Source: Achatina immaculata (Eukaryota; Mollusca; Gastropoda; Stylommatophora; Achatinidae). From it: DNA of 64,000 nucleotides. The notes under the pieces are model-generated. The model was not told where the DNA came from, ran no database searches, and worked only from the letters and a program-made list of their open reading frames with translations. The position numbers were made by a program, and so were the translations under genes. The stretch lies in contig CM019712.1 of assembly GCA_009760885.1 (NCBI GenBank), positions 29,128,057 to 29,192,056 of the forward strand, given 5' to 3'. Of this stretch, positions 22,501 to 33,722 are shown piece after piece (within the stretch, counting starts at the first letter, position 1; each line of letters opens with the position of its first letter).

Positions 22501-25500
22501 ACTAGTATATATATCACTGTGAACTTGTTGCTGCTATTTAAAGTTATATATCATTTTGAATTTATGATTGTTATCACTATAGATTATCCAGCATGGTAGA
22601 GACTTTGTTAAGAAGTGGAACCTGCCAGAATCATTACTTCTCTTGAATTTCCCAAAAACTTAGAAGATCCACCGTGTTCCACTCCTTAACTCTGTGATGG
22701 ATTTGTTCCAAGAATTAGCAAGGGAAGCTCGTGGTGAGCTTATCCAGGTAGTCACTCTCATCGTCTCAGCAAGAATTTCTTCACTAGGTCATCAGCAAAT
22801 TCTGTTTTGCAGCTACAGAGTGATCTGCGTGTTTACAAACTGGAACATTTATGAAATTGTTGTTACTTTTTTGCATGTAAATTAATGATGTAAAGATTCA
22901 GAGATAAAAGAGTACGATATTGGAGATGGCTTATAGGATTATTGGTCATTCTTTGAAAGTAAAGTTTATTCTTCAGTTTGTTTATTCACATTGATCTACT
23001 CCTTTTAGTGATGTTTGCTTGATGTTTCAATATATAGTGCAGACAGTGCTCTAAAATTGGCTTGGTGTTTCAATATATAGTGCAGACAATGCTCTAAAAT
23101 TGGCTTGGTGTTTCAATATATAGTGCAGACAGTGCTCTAAAATTGGCTTGGTGTTTCAATAAATAGTGCAGACAGTGCTGTAAAATTGACTTGGTGTTTC
23201 AATATATAGTGCAGACAGTGCTGTAAAATTGGCTTGGTGTTTAAATATATAGTGCAGACAGTGCTCTAAATTTTGCTTTATGTTTCAATATGTAGTGCAG
23301 ATAATGCTCTGAAATTGGCTTTGTTTTTCTACATACAGTGCAGACAGTGCTGTAAAATTGGCATGATGTTTTAATATACAATACAGACAATTCTCTAAAA
23401 TTGGCTTTGTGTTTCAAGACATAGTGTAAGCAATGCTCTGAATTTGTCTTGGTGTTTCAGTGTACAGTACAAACAATGCTCTAAAATTAGCTTGGTTTTT
23501 CAGAATGCAGTGCAAACAATGCTCTAAAATTGGTATGGTGTTTCAGTAAACAGTACAGGCAATTCTCTAAAATTGTCTTGGTGTTTCAGTTTACAGTGCA
23601 GACAGTGCTCTAAACTGGCATGGTGTTTCAGTATACAGTGCAGACAGTGCTCTAAAATGGGCTTGGTGTTTCAGTATACAGTGCAGACAGTGCTCTAAAA
23701 TTGTCTTGGTGTTTTAATATACAGTGCAGACAATGCTCTAAAATTGTCTTGGTGTTTCAGTTTCAATATACAGTGCAGACAATTCTCTAAAATTGTCTTG
23801 GTGTTTCAGTTTCAATATACAGTGCAGACAGTGCTCTAAAATTGCCTTTTTGTTTCAGTAGACATTGCAGACAATGTTCTAAAATTGTCTTGGTGTTTTA
23901 GTATACAGTGCAGACAGTTCTCTAAAGTGTTCATGGTGTTTCAATATACAGTGCAGAAAGTGATCTAAAATTGACTTGGTGCTGTCTCACCTAACTAGTA
24001 TATATATCACTGTGAACTTGCTGCTGCTATTTAAAGTTATATATCATTTTGAATTTATGATTGTTATCACTATAGATTATCCAGCATGGTAGAGACTTTG
24101 TTAAGAGGTGGAACCTGCCAGAATCATTACTTCTCTTGAATTTCCCAAAAACTTAGAAGAGTCACCGTGTTCCACTCCTTAACTCTGTGATGGATTTGTT
24201 CCAAGAATTAGCAAGGGAAGCTCGTGGTGAGCTTATCCAGGTAGTAACTCTCATCTTCTCAGCAAGAATTTCTTCACTAGGTCATCGGCGAATTCTGTTT
24301 TGCAGCTACAGAGTGATCTGCGTGTTTACAAACTTGAACATTTACGAAATTGTTCTTGCTTTCATTCATTCATTCATTTGCATGTCCCTTGCGGAACTTT
24401 GCCTCCCAAACAGCACTCCTGTAGGCCTCTCGGTTGTGAGCAAGATGGCCTGCTGCTGTTGCATCCATTTCCAGATCGTCAACGATGTCTTGCAGCCATC
24501 TTCGTCTTGGTCTTCCTCTTTTTCTTTTTCCCATTATGTATCCTTCCAATACGGTCTTCTCTAAATTATCATGACGTTTAATGTGTCCAAAATATTTAAG
24601 TTTTCTCTCTTTAATCCTCTTCACTAGCCAGCCTTCTTCAATATTAAGTTCTTGCTTTATTGCATGTAAATTAATGATGTAAAGGTTCAGAGATAAAAGA
24701 GTAGGATATTGGAGATGGCTTGCAGGATTACTGGTCATTCTTTGTAAAGTTTATTCTTCAGTCTGTTTATTCACATCGATCTACTCCTTTTAATGATGTC
24801 TGCTTGACGTTTCAATATATAGTGCAGACAGTGCTCTAAAATTGGCTTGGTGTTTCAATATATAGTTCAGACAGTGCTCTAAAATTGACATGATGTTTTA
24901 ATATACAATACAAACAATTCTCTAAAATTGGCTTTGTGTTTCAAGATATAGTGGAAGCAGTGCTCTAAAATTGTCTTGGTGTTTCAGTATACAGTGCAAA
25001 CAATGCTCTATAATTGGCATGGTGTATCAGAATGCAGTGCAAACAATGCTCTAAAAGTGGTATGGTGTTTCAAAATACAGTGCAAACAATTCTCTAAAAT
25101 TGGCATGGTGTTTCAATAAACAGTGCAAAAAATGCTTTAAAATTGACATGGTGTTTCATTATATAGTGCAGACAGTTCTCTAAAATTGGCTTGGTGTTTC
25201 AATATACAGTGCAGACAGTGCTCAAAAATGGGCTTGGTGTTTCAGTATACAGTGCAGACAGTGCTCTAAAATTGGCTTGGTGTTTCAGTATACAGTGCAG
25301 ACAGTGCTCTAAAATTGTCTTGGTGTTTTAATATACAGTGCAGACACTGCTCTAAAACTGGCATGGTGTTTCAGTTTCAATATACAGTGCAGGCAATTCT
25401 CTAAAATTGTCTTGGTGTTTCAGTATACAGTGCAGACAATGCTCTAAAAGTGTCTTAGTGTCAAAGCAAACAATGGTGTAAAATTCCATGATCTCTGTTT

Positions 25501-28500
25501 TATTATTATTTGTGTTTGTGACCTGTATCAGTACAGTCATATTAATACTGTGAGCTTCATATTTCCAGGAGAGATTCAAACAGTTGAGTGAATGCGGTAA
25601 ATCTTTTGACGTGTTCCAGCCGATTGGGATGAATAGTCTGGATGTGATATTGAGATGTGCATTCTCATACGAGTCGGACTGTCAAACTGAGGGGTATGTG
25701 AGAAAGCTGATTACTTTTACAGTTGTGCTACTACTGGTTTTGACATTTATTGTTTTTTAAGTGTTCTCATCGTAACCTTACTACCATTAGTTGTTTCCCT
25801 TTTTAAAATTTGATCCTCATTTAGGATTCTTCTTAATATAATTTGATTATCAGTTTCAATTTCTGTTGTCAAGATTTGATCATTATTTGGGATTTTTGTG
25901 TGTTTAGGTGTACTTTTTTTTTCTTTTCAAATTTCTTGTATTATTTATATCATCACTTAAGATTTCTGCAAGAAATGAGGATTATTTAAGATATAATCAT
26001 TATTAAATATCGGATTATCTCCAAACAGAAAATATCGTAGCAATAATTAACATTTCATATTTATATATATACTGTCCAAAAAAGAAATACATAGCTTATA
26101 TAATCTTCATCTTTTATATGTTATAACAAAAATTTTTTTCCCGGGTATCTCAAACCAAACCAGAAATTCTCACCAAGATATCAGGTCCATGATTTAGAGT
26201 GAAGTTTGCTATTCTCATGTATAGTCACAATGCAGTAGCTGCCCTAGCTAATCATGCATTTTTTTAACCATAACTCACGTTGCATTTATGGAAAAGTCGT
26301 GATTTTTGTGGTGAGCACAAATCTCTTCCCTTGCAAATGAAACCTATAAAAGGATGAGGTTACACAAACAAATTCAGTTAATTTTCAAGCAGAAAATTAT
26401 GGCGCGTCTGTCGCAAAATTTATGAAACTTTGCTATTGGTCGGCTGCAAGCAGGAGAAAGTCAAAGTCAAGTTACCAGGCATTTAAACGTGCAGCAGACT
26501 TTGGCACCGTTTCCAACCCACTGGTTGAGCTGAAAACTGGCACTGCAGTGGACCCAGGGTGACAACACCACCTGATGATCACTTTATTCTGGTTCATCAC
26601 CTTATAAACAGGTTTACAACAGCTTCCTCAAGTGCCCAGTCATTGCTTGTAGGACGTTGTTTGTCTGATCAAACTTTCTGGAACAGACTGCATGAAGCTG
26701 GACTGGTGGCATGACAACCTCATTTAGGTTCTGTCTTAACAAGATGCCATCACCAAAATCAACTTGTTTGGGGCAACCAGCATCGGCCCTGGACAACTGA
26801 CAATCGATGGAGACGTGTCTGATTTAGTGACGAATTTTCCATTTTGTTGCACCGCCATAGTGTATAGAGAAGGTCTACCATAGGCTAAATGAATGTTTTG
26901 CCCAAAATTGCATTGATGAAGCTCTGCCACATGGTGATGGAGGTGTAATGGTATGGGGAATGATCAATTTCAATGGAAGGAATCCATTGGTGCAGATTGA
27001 AGGAGGCATGAATGCTCAACGATACGTCAGTGAAATTCTTCGACCCTATGTCCTTCCATTTTTGGCTGCACAAAGGTCTGTGTTTCAACAGGGCAACGCC
27101 AGACCCCATTCTGCACAATTCACCACACAGTTCCTGACTGCCAACAACATTCTCACCCTTCCCTGGCCATCCCTGTCTCCAGACATGAATCCTATTGAGC
27201 ACCTATGGAATGAGCTGCAAAGACATGTTTGTCGCCAAAATGTTTCTCCAGCCAGTCATCGTGATCTGTGGCAGGCACTCCAGGAAGAGTGGGCAGCCAT
27301 CCCACAGGCATACATCAGACTTCTGATCGCATCTATGCCCAGGAGATGCCAGTCACTAATCGATGCAAGCAGGGGCCACATACCATACTAACTTGAGAAT
27401 CCCTGGGACTAACAAATTCTCGTCATACAGATGCAAGAAACTGTAAAGTGAGTGTTTAAACCATTAGATATTATTGTGTGCAATTTGAAATTTTATTTAT
27501 TAAATTTAAAAAGCTATAGAATATCAAATTTATGGCTAAAATTGGGTCATCAGTAGTTATACGTTTCTTTTTTTGGACAGTATGTATGTATATTTTTTTT
27601 ATAGTATAAACAAATGAGAAGCTAACTTGTTGCAGTTGCATAAAAAAAGTTGGTTTGTAATTCTTTCATAGCATTTTTATAACATCTGTGAATATATACC
27701 TGCTTGCTATAAATGTACATTTCACATGAGAACTTTCTTATACAGTGTGAGAACCTCTGATCTAACTAAATTGTTATTTATAGCTCAGTGTTTTCTGACC
27801 GATTCTATTTCCCTAGAGAAAACGAGTACACGTCAGCCTTGGCAGAGATCATGCTGTTGTGGAGTGAGAGGGGCTTGTAAGAATCTGTTGCTTTTATCAT
27901 TGTCATCATCATCATGACAGTATTTAATTCTTATAATTTCCTCCTTTCTGTAAGGAAGTTTTAACTCTTTCATTCCTGAGTTAATTTTCAAGATCTTCCA
28001 GAATAAATTTTGATGAGAAGTTTTGGTAGAAAACAACTGGAAGAAAGTTACACGGTAATTTTTAAAAAATATGGATTGGGTTAGAAATGTTCTACTTTTC
28101 ATCTTGTTTAGACTTAGCCAGAATTTTGGGCTGAGCTTTGATTTACATAGGCATCCAAGATCTTCCTGGCCAGGCAGTGTTGTTTTGTAGTGAAAGAGTT
28201 AATAAAAAATATACATTCTTCTTGTGTTCATTATCATCTTGTTTGGGCCTTAGCCATTTTGGGAGTGTGAGGAGAACTGATTTACATAAATCTAGAGCCT
28301 ATATTTTGTTATCAGATAGAATACTGATATTTCTTTTGTTGTATCTGTGATAAGTGTAAGCCTTGGTGATATTCTCTTATCATTTATGCAGTGTATTCAT
28401 GGAGTTTCCAGGATATTAAAGAGTAGTGTCCTAAGTGTGCTAATATGCAGAATGCTGGTAAACCACCAAAACCATAGAAAACAAGCTGAGTTCTTTCCAA

Positions 28501-29205
28501 ACTAAATGTTTATGAAGGATTAGAGGAATATTTTGGCCAGACACTATAAGAAATAACACCTTATTGGCAGAAATGCAGATGAAGTCGCTGACAGCGATTA
28601 TTGAGGAAAGATGTTGGCAATGGTTGGGACATGTGCTTTAGAAGACTGCTGACCTACTACTAAAAATAGCACTGTGATGGACGCCACTAGGGAACAGAAG
28701 TAAGGATAGACCAAAGGAGACATGGAGAAGAACAACAGAGAGGATATTGAGCTATAGGGGGTTCATGTGGGCAAGAACGGAGAAAAAAGGCAAAAGACTG
28801 GCATTTGTGGAAAACCCTTAAGGAAGTCCCATTTCCCTTGGGCACTTAAGGTTCAGAGACCGAATGAGAGAGATATTCATGGAGTTTGAGAATCAGTTCA
28901 GAAGGTGGATCAACAGTGATTGAGGCCATATTGATGTGTGATAATTAAAAGAAAATAAAAACTTCAACTTTCAAATAATTTTTTTTTTGCGAAACAATTC
29001 CTGTTATATATATATATTATATGTAGAAAATGTCTACCATTATTAAGTTTCTGATGCATTCCCTTCTTGTTTTACATGCAGTAAGCCACATCTTTTTATT
29101 GAGTTCATATATGGCCTAACCAAAGCTGGGAGACGATTTTATAAATTGTGTGACGTTGTTCATGCTGTTGCTGAAGACATCATTGCAAAACGAAAGAAAG
29201 AACTT
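19440..29205 (+). CDS. CYP4-family cytochrome P450, copy B (exons 1-6, cut by assembly gap)
   Basis: Six exons in consistent phase: 19440-19580, 20775-20922, 21536-21723, 25569-25693, 27817-27876 and 29082-29205 (786 bp, 262 codons). They cover the ER anchor, the YPGPNEEG region, the C-helix WARNR motif followed by RLLTPAFHFDILK, then DVILRCAFSYESDCQ and the GRRFYKLCD...KRKKEL segment, in the order known for CYP4 proteins. The catalytic half (I-helix to haem loop) is not found on this strand before or just after the N gap. Exons 7-12 of exactly the right phase are on the opposite strand at 36964-55793. No stop or frameshift is seen. The likely reaction is NADPH-P450-reductase-dependent oxidation of a lipid at the ER; the substrate is inferred only from the family. 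Confidence 0.88.
19688..20010 (-). repeat. L1R LINE 3' fragment in intron 1 of copy B
   Basis: Mirror of 2103-2427, with the same deletions, so it was in place before palindrome A formed. Confidence 0.75.
20290..20720. repeat. 48-bp minisatellite before CYP4 copy B exon 2
   Basis: About nine degenerate units containing TCTCATGATTTTATCATGTT. It is longer than the mirrored array at 280-500, so copy number changed after duplication. Confidence 0.75.
20775..20922 (+). CDS. CYP4 copy B exon 2
   Basis: 148 bp between acceptor TTTCCAG and donor GTAGGG. It joins exon 1 to give GNLHK-YPGPNEEG and ends ...PLLKSS plus one base of a split codon. A 48-bp minisatellite lies directly upstream in intron 1. 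Confidence 0.87.
21142..21430 (+). repeat. tRNA-derived SINE in intron 2 of copy B
   Basis: The head has A-box-like GGTTAGCTAAGTGGTTAGGC and B-box-like GGGTTCAGTCCC at tRNA spacing. The body includes CACCCAGCCTC...GGGCACCAGAG and CTGGGAGGTAAAGTGGCC, and a T-rich end near 21420. A related minus-strand piece (CTGAGTGAACCCC) is near 22325. Confidence 0.7.
21536..21723 (+). CDS. CYP4 copy B exon 3 (C-helix, WxxxR)
   Basis: 188 bp, acceptor TTTATCAG, donor GTAAGT. It encodes APKSRGKFFSTAYDMALRWLGEG... and the C-helix WARNR, whose Trp and Arg contact haem propionates in P450s, then LLTPAFHFDILK and ...CCAVLM. It ends in phase 0, matching exon 4. Confidence 0.9.
21816..22087 (-). mobile_element. 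I-like LINE 3' fragment with 12-bp target-site duplication
   Basis: Minus-strand coding SRLRSHMYTKFKVGTTNLC and PQTVEHILQNCINYETLRNN ending KTVKFIQETGLQI, nearly identical to the 3' end of the I-like element at 50362-52250, with a (GAA)n tail. Direct repeats TATTTTGTCCAT flank it. A recent 5'-truncated insertion in CYP4 intron 3. Confidence 0.85.
22582..22885 (+). other. Unrecognised exon-like block (copy 1)
   Basis: After ATCACTATAG the frame reads HGRDFVKKWNLPESLLLLNF, then a stop; further on, NSVMDLFQELAREARGELIQ is followed by GTAGTC and, after TTTTGCAG, LQSDLRVYKLEHL. It has the look of decayed exons but matches no P450 segment and I do not recognise it. CYP4 exon 3 joins exon 4 in phase without it. 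Confidence 0.35.
23005..23970. repeat. 43-bp minisatellite, array 1
   Basis: About 22 units around TAGTGCAGACAGTGCTCTAA and GGCTTGGTGTTTCA. Confidence 0.88.
24075..24362 (+). other. Unrecognised exon-like block (copy 2)
   Basis: Near-identical duplicate of the block at 22582-22885, with the same in-frame stop after NFPKT. Confidence 0.35.
24371..24655 (-). mobile_element. L3R LINE 3' insertion
   Basis: Encodes NIEEGWLVKRIKERKLKYFG and KRKRGRPRRRWLQDIVDDLE with a (CATT)n end. Direct repeats TTCTTGCTTT flank it, and duplication unit 1 lacks it. Confidence 0.82.
24805..25475. repeat. 43-bp minisatellite, array 2
   Basis: About 15 units of the same monomer as array 1. It ends about 95 bp before CYP4 exon 4. 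Confidence 0.88.
25569..25693 (+). CDS. CYP4 copy B exon 4
   Basis: 125 bp, acceptor TTTCCAG, donor GTATGT. It encodes ERFKQLSECGKSFDVF... and DVILRCAFSYESDCQTEG, matching the CYP4 segment after the C/D helices. It sits 3.8 kb after exon 3, the distance being filled with duplicated minisatellite DNA. Confidence 0.87.
26072..27580 (+). mobile_element. Tc1-like transposon (copy in palindrome B left arm)
   Basis: 1509 bp with ends CTGTCCAAAAAAGAAAT and TTTCTTTTTTTGGACAG, flanked by TA. The open segment 26948-27391 is the C-terminal half of a Tc1 transposase: GGVMVWGMINFNGRNPL, NARPHSA and SPDMNPIEHLWNELQ. The second catalytic Asp, normally in QQDN, is Gly here (QQGN). The N-terminal half has several stops. 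It lies in intron 4 of copy B. Confidence 0.88.
26400..27391 (+). pseudogene. Tc1 transposase pseudogene (left copy)
   Basis: Starts at MARLSQNL near 26400 and reaches the stop after RGHIPY at 27391. Multiple in-frame stops before 26940 and Asp-to-Gly in QQGN make it inactive. Confidence 0.82.
27817..27876 (+). CDS. CYP4 copy B exon 5 (60 bp)
   Basis: Short exon with acceptor TTTCCCTAG and donor GTAAGA. It completes the split Gly codon of exon 4 and encodes ENEYTSALAEIMLLWSERG. The phase fits both neighbours and the mirrored copy at 59168-59227. Confidence 0.78.
27965..28198 (+). mobile_element. TTAA-flanked MITE (piggyBac type), copy 1
   Basis: 234 bp with TTAA at 27961-27964 and 28199-28202. 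Ends are CTCTTTCA and TGAAAGAG. It has no coding capacity and lies in intron 5 of copy B. Confidence 0.75.
28430..29010 (+). repeat. L4R LINE 3' fragment
   Basis: Degenerate frame with NRSKDRPKETWRRTTERIL, SLGHLRFRDRMREIFMEFEN and QFRRWINSD, then an A-rich tail and a TATATA run. Mirrored at 58044-58655. Confidence 0.78.
29082..29205 (+). CDS. CYP4 copy B exon 6
   Basis: 124 bp, acceptor TTACATGCAG, donor GTAAGA. It encodes KPHLFIEFIYGLTKAGRRF and ends ...IIAKRKKEL, the F/G-helix region of CYP4. It is the last copy B exon before the assembly gap. Confidence 0.87.
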
Positions 29206-29315
29206 GTAAGAACATGCAGATATTTTCATTTTTGTTTAAAATGGTTCTTTGTTTTTCCTTTTCTTTTTGGTGGACTATTTCAGTCTGCTTAGTTTTTTTT
29301 TTTTTTGCTTGTCTT

Positions 29316-29610
29316 CTGACAGACTCCCTGTCTGAAGAAGTCTGTCCTTCCATCATGTGTGTCCACTGGGTGGCAGATGGTGGATTGGCCTCTAGATCTG
29401 GAGGTCAGCTGTGAATATCTGAATTAACTGCAGCAGACCAAAGGAGATACCCTGCTGTCTTGCAGGTCTACCCTGCTGTCTTGCGGTTGTTCTCTTTAGA
29501 TGAGGACTAGCAGAGAAAACCGAGTGCAGACTGAGTGGAAGGCAAAGGAAATCACCGCCATACCATCATTCCCTTGTCAAATCATTCTTCACAGATCTAA
29601 CCTGCTGAGA
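29316..29610 (+). repeat. Possible LINE 5' leader fragment
   Basis: Includes GGTGGCAGATGGTGGATTGG and AAGGCAAAGGAAATCACCGC, resembling the leader of the L1R element at 40556 (GGCGGATGGTGAAAG and GGCAACGGGAAACCACTG). Mirrored at about 57180-57470. The relation is inferred from similarity by eye. Confidence 0.4.
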
Positions 29611-29739
29611 TGTCTGATGTATGTGTAATTGATTTATAATGAACATTTGTGTTACTTATAGTACTTGCAGTGATGCATGAACACACATATTAAAGATCTG
29701 CCTTTTTATTGTTTTTAAATCTATGAAATTTTCCTGTTT

Positions 29740-30660
29740 ATTTTTGTCACTTTTTAGTTCTTCCATTGACTTCAAGAATCTTGAGAACATATGGCACTCA
29801 GAAGTTGTAAGCATAAAAACCAAGCTAAGATTATGCAATTCAAATGTAATATCCACCCTCATTTATACATGTGAAAGCTGGAAAACAACTATAGAAAAGA
29901 TAACAAATTAAACACTTTTGAAAAATAAATGCCAAAGGAAGATACTTGGTATAAAGTGAAACGAATTCAAGACCAATCCAGAGAAAAGGCAGATGAGTAA
30001 ACAACAATCTGTCTCATGGGTGATCAGAAAAAGATGGACACATATCGGTTGTGACAGTATTGGTAATGGGTGGACAGAAAAGTAATGCAGACAGACATTG
30101 CACGTGTAGTCCATATGGGAATTCCAGAATCATAACACTAATTGTTCATAGTGGGACTAAGAGATAAAAGTGACATAAATAAAGAAAAAAAAACCAGACC
30201 TGACAGTGATAGAACAAAGGAAGAGAAAGAAAAATACACGCAGACCTGTATAGGGACGCCGACAGACCTAAAGTTAGAGAAAGGTGGTGCCGTTATCATC
30301 ATGACTATATTGGAAGCTGCAGCAACAAAAGCAGGAAATGAACCATACAACACGGTCTTCGGTCACTGCATTTCACTTTCTTGGTTGTTGTAAACGAAGA
30401 AGTACAATCGCGTTTTGTGGGTTGTATTACCACATTGGTCACGTGGTGAAAAGAAACAATCGGAGAATCCTAAAACAAGCTATCAAGTGAAACACAACAG
30501 GCTGAAGAAAAAGAAGTTGACCACGTGAAACTCTAAAGAGGACATTGTTAAGAGAGTCCGAAGAAGAAGACATAAAATCCCTTGATGAGGTTGAAAAGCT
30601 TGCCAAAAACTGGAAAACTTGATGAACTACCATGTGACATTTAACGACACAGGAAGGATG
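29740..30660 (+). repeat. L2R LINE 3' fragment with a 375-bp insert
   Basis: Encodes NLENIWHSEVVSIKTKLRL and STLIYTCESWKTT, then a block at about 30052-30425 that is not LINE, then resumes at NTTG...KRTLLRES. The insert is present in both arms of palindrome B (mirror about 56385-56760), so it is older than that event. Confidence 0.75.
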
Positions 30661-30689
30661 TAAGTTTTTCCATATCTTTCTTTCACCTT

Positions 30690-30990
30690 TTTTTATCTTC
30701 CTTTCTCCTTTATGTCACACCCTCCCTACCTTTTTTCCTTCCTGTTTTCTCTTCTTCATTCATCTTACCTTATTCCCTCATTTTGTTCCTTCACTTATTT
30801 CTCCAACACTTTCTCAGTTCTCTCCCCTTTCCCACTTAATGTCTCAGTTCTCTCCCCTTTCCCTCTTACCAAAACCTCTTCATTTTATTCTTCCTCACTC
30901 TTTGATTCCTTCTCTCTTTTCCTCCCACTCTCCTCCCACTCTTTTTCCTCTCCATCCTCTTCATATGTAGCTGCATTTTCAGGCACAGTT
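30690..30990. repeat. Pyrimidine-rich low-complexity tract
   Basis: C/T bias over about 300 bp, mirrored as a purine tract at 55850-56110. Confidence 0.8.
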
Positions 30991-31005
30991 TTAGAAGAGC
31001 AATAT

Positions 31006-33722
31006 CATCATCAGGTGCTGTGCCGACTGGCGTTGGCTATTATGCTTCTCCAGAGTACCCGATCCTTCACGCAGGCCATCAGTTCAGTTGGTGATCTCCT
31101 CTCACACCATCCCGTCAGACTGTCCAGTATCATTTCTCTTGGTCTTCCTCTTGATCTTCTTCCTTCTATTTTTCCTGTTGTTATAATATTTTCAATGCCC
31201 CCTCTTCTCATTGCATGTCCTATGAAAGTACATTGTCTCTCTCTTATCTTTTTGACAAGGTTTTTTGTCTCTCCAGCTCTTCTCATACATTCTTCATTAG
31301 TTATTTTTGCTGTCCAGGGGATTCGCAACATTCTTCTAATAAACCACATTTCTGCTGCTTCCAATGATTTTTGTGCAGACTTGCCTATTGTCCATGATTC
31401 ACTTCCATATAACAAGATAGGTTCAATATAGCATTTTAGGACTCGTTTTCTAACATTCATTGATAAAGATGTGTTGGCTAATATGTTTCTCATTCTCTGA
31501 AATGCAGTCTTTGCTTGACCTATTCTGTTCCTAATTTCTATTCTGCATTTCCCATCTGAAGTTATTACTGCTCCAAGGTATTTGAATTTCTGCACCTGTT
31601 TTAGAATGGTTCCATTTAATTTAATACTGCATGCTGGTGGATTCTGTTTCTTAGATATAACCATAGTCTCTGTCTTTTTGATGTTCAAAGTAAGGCCTTT
31701 CTGTTCACTTTCTTTGGCGACTTTATCCAAGAGATTTTGCAGGTCTTGTTGGTTCTCAGCTATCAGTACTGTGTCGTCAGCATACCGAAGGTTGTTAATA
31801 TTGTATCCTCCAATTTTTATGCCTGGTTCTGTGATGATTGTTCTTAGAATATTCTCGCTGTACAGAGAAAAAAGGTCTGGAGATAGTACACATCCTTGTC
31901 GCACCCCTTGTTTTATAGGTTGGTATTTTCCAATTCTATTTTCAACTCGAACTGCTGCTTCTTGCTGCCAGTATAGATGTTTTACAATCTTCAGGTCTTT
32001 GCCATCTATATTGATGTCTTCAAGCATTTTAATAATTTCACTATGTTTCACCTTGTCAAATGCCTTGGTGTAATCAATGAAGCATAAGTAGAGATCTTTC
32101 TGTACTTCTAAAGCTCTTTCTGTTAGTGTTCGTAAAGCATAAATGGCATTGTGTGTTCCCTTTCCTTCAACAAATCCAAACTGTTCATCTGCTATTTCCA
32201 TTTTTATCTTTTTCCTTGTTCTTCTCATAATGATTCTCAGAAGTAGCTTCGTTATGTGACATGAGAGGCTGATAGTCCGGTGGTCGTCACATTCCTTTGC
32301 ACCTGGTTTCTTTGGTAGTGCTATAAACGTGGATTTAATCAGGTCACTGGGAATATAACCACTGTTGTAAATATCATTCAGTAACTTGGTTATTATTTTT
32401 ATTCCTGTCTCCTCTAGTGCCTCTATTTCTTCTATTGTTATATTATCAGGCCCAGTCGCTTTTCCTTTCTTCATGTGTTTGATGGCATCTATGATTTCAT
32501 CTTCAAGTATTGGCGGTCCATCACAGTTTTCAGTATCTGGTGTTAATTCTGGTCTTTCTCCTCCATATAGCTCACCGATATACTCTGTCCACCTGTCCAC
32601 AATGTCTTCTTTTCCCATTAACATTTTACCTTCTTTCGATTTCAGGCATCCTGTGGTATATTTTGTTTTCCTGCCTGTGAGTTCATTAATTCGTTTGTGC
32701 ATGTTTTTGCTGTCTTTATTATGAGCGTCCTCTATCTGTCTGCACTGTTCATTTAACCACACTTCTTTTGCTTCTCTGCATTTGCGTCTTATTTCTTTAT
32801 TTATCTTGCTATATTTTTCCTCGTTATTTTTACTCCTCCTCCTCTTGTCCATCAGTCCTAAGATGTCGTCTGTCTTCCATTTATTTTTAGGGGCTTCTTT
32901 TTTCGGTGGTATTATCTCCTTAACAGTTTGGTGGATAGAATCTCTTAACATTTCCCATTGTTCATCTATACTATTTATCTTTGCTATTGCATTGTATCTA
33001 TTTGTTATAATAACTTTGTATTGTTCTCGCAGTTCTTGGTCATTTTGAAGAAGTTCTGTATTCAGTTTGATGTTTCTCACTTTTCTGCTTGCTTTCTTTA
33101 GCTTTATTCTAACTTTTCCACAGAGTGGATCATGGTCACTATTGCAGTCAGCTCCTGGCATGGTTTTTGTTGTCAGTAATGCATTGCGGAATCGTTTGTT
33201 GATTAATATGTAATCTATCTGGTTAAATGTCTTTTTGTCTGGGCTGCACCACGTTGCCATTCTTCGAGGATGTTGTTTAAACCAGGTGTTTCCTACAACC
33301 ATGCTATGTATTCTTGCCCATTCAATTAATTTATAACCTCTGTCATTCCTCTCCCCCAGTCCATAGTCACCAACGATGTCCGAAGTTCTTCCTTTACCAA
33401 CTTTGGCATTAAAATCTCCCATGACTATGGTAACTTCATGTGACTTTGAGTGTTTTAGTGCTGTCTCTATGTCATTATAAAATATCTGTATATCTTCCTC
33501 AGAACTTTCAGATGTTGGAGCATACACTTGTATAATATTTATGTTTATTGGTTGTCCTTTCAGTTGGGCTAGCAGGACTCTGTCCGAGATGTTCAAATAT
33601 CCTACAATTGTCCTTGCCGTTTTTTCATCAAATATAATTCCTACTCCTCGTTCATGTTTCTCACTTCCTGAATATATTATTGTATATTTATCTGAGTTTA
33701 TCTTTCCTGCACCTGTCCATCT
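31006..33722 (-). mobile_element. L1R LINE, open reading frame intact as far as the gap
   Basis: Minus-strand element inserted 26 bp upstream of where CYP4 exon 7 lies in the mirrored arm. Its 5' end is lost in the N gap. About 900 codons are open with endonuclease motifs ([16 protein letters not shown]) and RT motifs ([25 protein letters not shown]) all intact. It ends SRHST with a (GAT)n-type tail. The best-preserved LINE in the window. Confidence 0.88.
31011..33722 (-). CDS. Endonuclease-reverse transcriptase (L1R), 5' end in gap
   Basis: About 904 codons from [12 protein letters not shown] to SRHST. Domains in order: EEP endonuclease (approximately first 190 residues visible), linker with [16 protein letters not shown] finger/palm with boxes A-E, then a C-terminal [20 protein letters not shown] and [10 protein letters not shown] tail. 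The N-terminal 50 or so residues expected by comparison with the copy at 40932 are in the gap. The apparent continuation through the Ns into the minisatellite is an artefact. Confidence 0.82.
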   Translation of the reverse strand, partial: RWTGAGKINSDKYTIIYSGSEKHERGVGIIFDEKTARTIVGYLNISDRVLLAQLKGQPININIIQVYAPTSESSEEDIQIFYNDIETALKHSKSHEVTIVMGDFNAKVGKGRTSDIVGDYGLGERNDRGYKLIEWARIHSMVVGNTWFKQHPRRMATWCSPDKKTFNQIDYILINKRFRNALLTTKTMPGADCNSDHDPLCGKVRIKLKKASRKVRNIKLNTELLQNDQELREQYKVIITNRYNAIAKINSIDEQWEMLRDSIHQTVKEIIPPKKEAPKNKWKTDDILGLMDKRRRSKNNEEKYSKINKEIRRKCREAKEVWLNEQCRQIEDAHNKDSKNMHKRINELTGRKTKYTTGCLKSKEGKMLMGKEDIVDRWTEYIGELYGGERPELTPDTENCDGPPILEDEIIDAIKHMKKGKATGPDNITIEEIEALEETGIKIITKLLNDIYNSGYIPSDLIKSTFIALPKKPGAKECDDHRTISLSCHITKLLLRIIMRRTRKKIKMEIADEQFGFVEGKGTHNAIYALRTLTERALEVQKDLYLCFIDYTKAFDKVKHSEIIKMLEDINIDGKDLKIVKHLYWQQEAAVRVENRIGKYQPIKQGVRQGCVLSPDLFSLYSENILRTIITEPGIKIGGYNINNLRYADDTVLIAENQQDLQNLLDKVAKESEQKGLTLNIKKTETMVISKKQNPPACSIKLNGTILKQVQKFKYLGAVITSDGKCRIEIRNRIGQAKTAFQRMRNILANTSLSMNVRKRVLKCYIEPILLYGSESWTIGKSAQKSLEAAEMWFIRRMLRIPWTAKITNEECMRRAGETKNLVKKIRERQCTFIGHAMRRGGIENIITTGKIEGRRSRGRPREMILDSLTGWCERRSPTELMACVKDRVLWRSIIANASRHST

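Larger units (their letters stand above)
22484..23976 (+). repeat. Intron 3 tandem duplication, unit 1
   Basis: About 1.49 kb repeated directly at 23977-25480. Each unit starts with an exon-like block and ends with a 43-bp minisatellite. Both lie wholly within CYP4 copy B intron 3. Confidence 0.82.
23977..25480 (+). repeat. Intron 3 tandem duplication, unit 2
   Basis: Direct copy of unit 1 carrying an extra L3R insertion at about 24371-24655 and a shorter minisatellite. Confidence 0.82.
25966..31005. repeat. Palindrome B, left arm
   Basis: Inverted duplicate of 55820-61097. Both arms share, in mirrored order, a Tc1 element, P450 exon 5, a 220-234 bp MITE, an L4R fragment, P450 exon 6, a LINE 5'-like block, an L2R fragment with a 375-bp insert, and a pyrimidine/purine-rich tract. 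It ends where the L1R element at 31006 begins. Confidence 0.88.
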
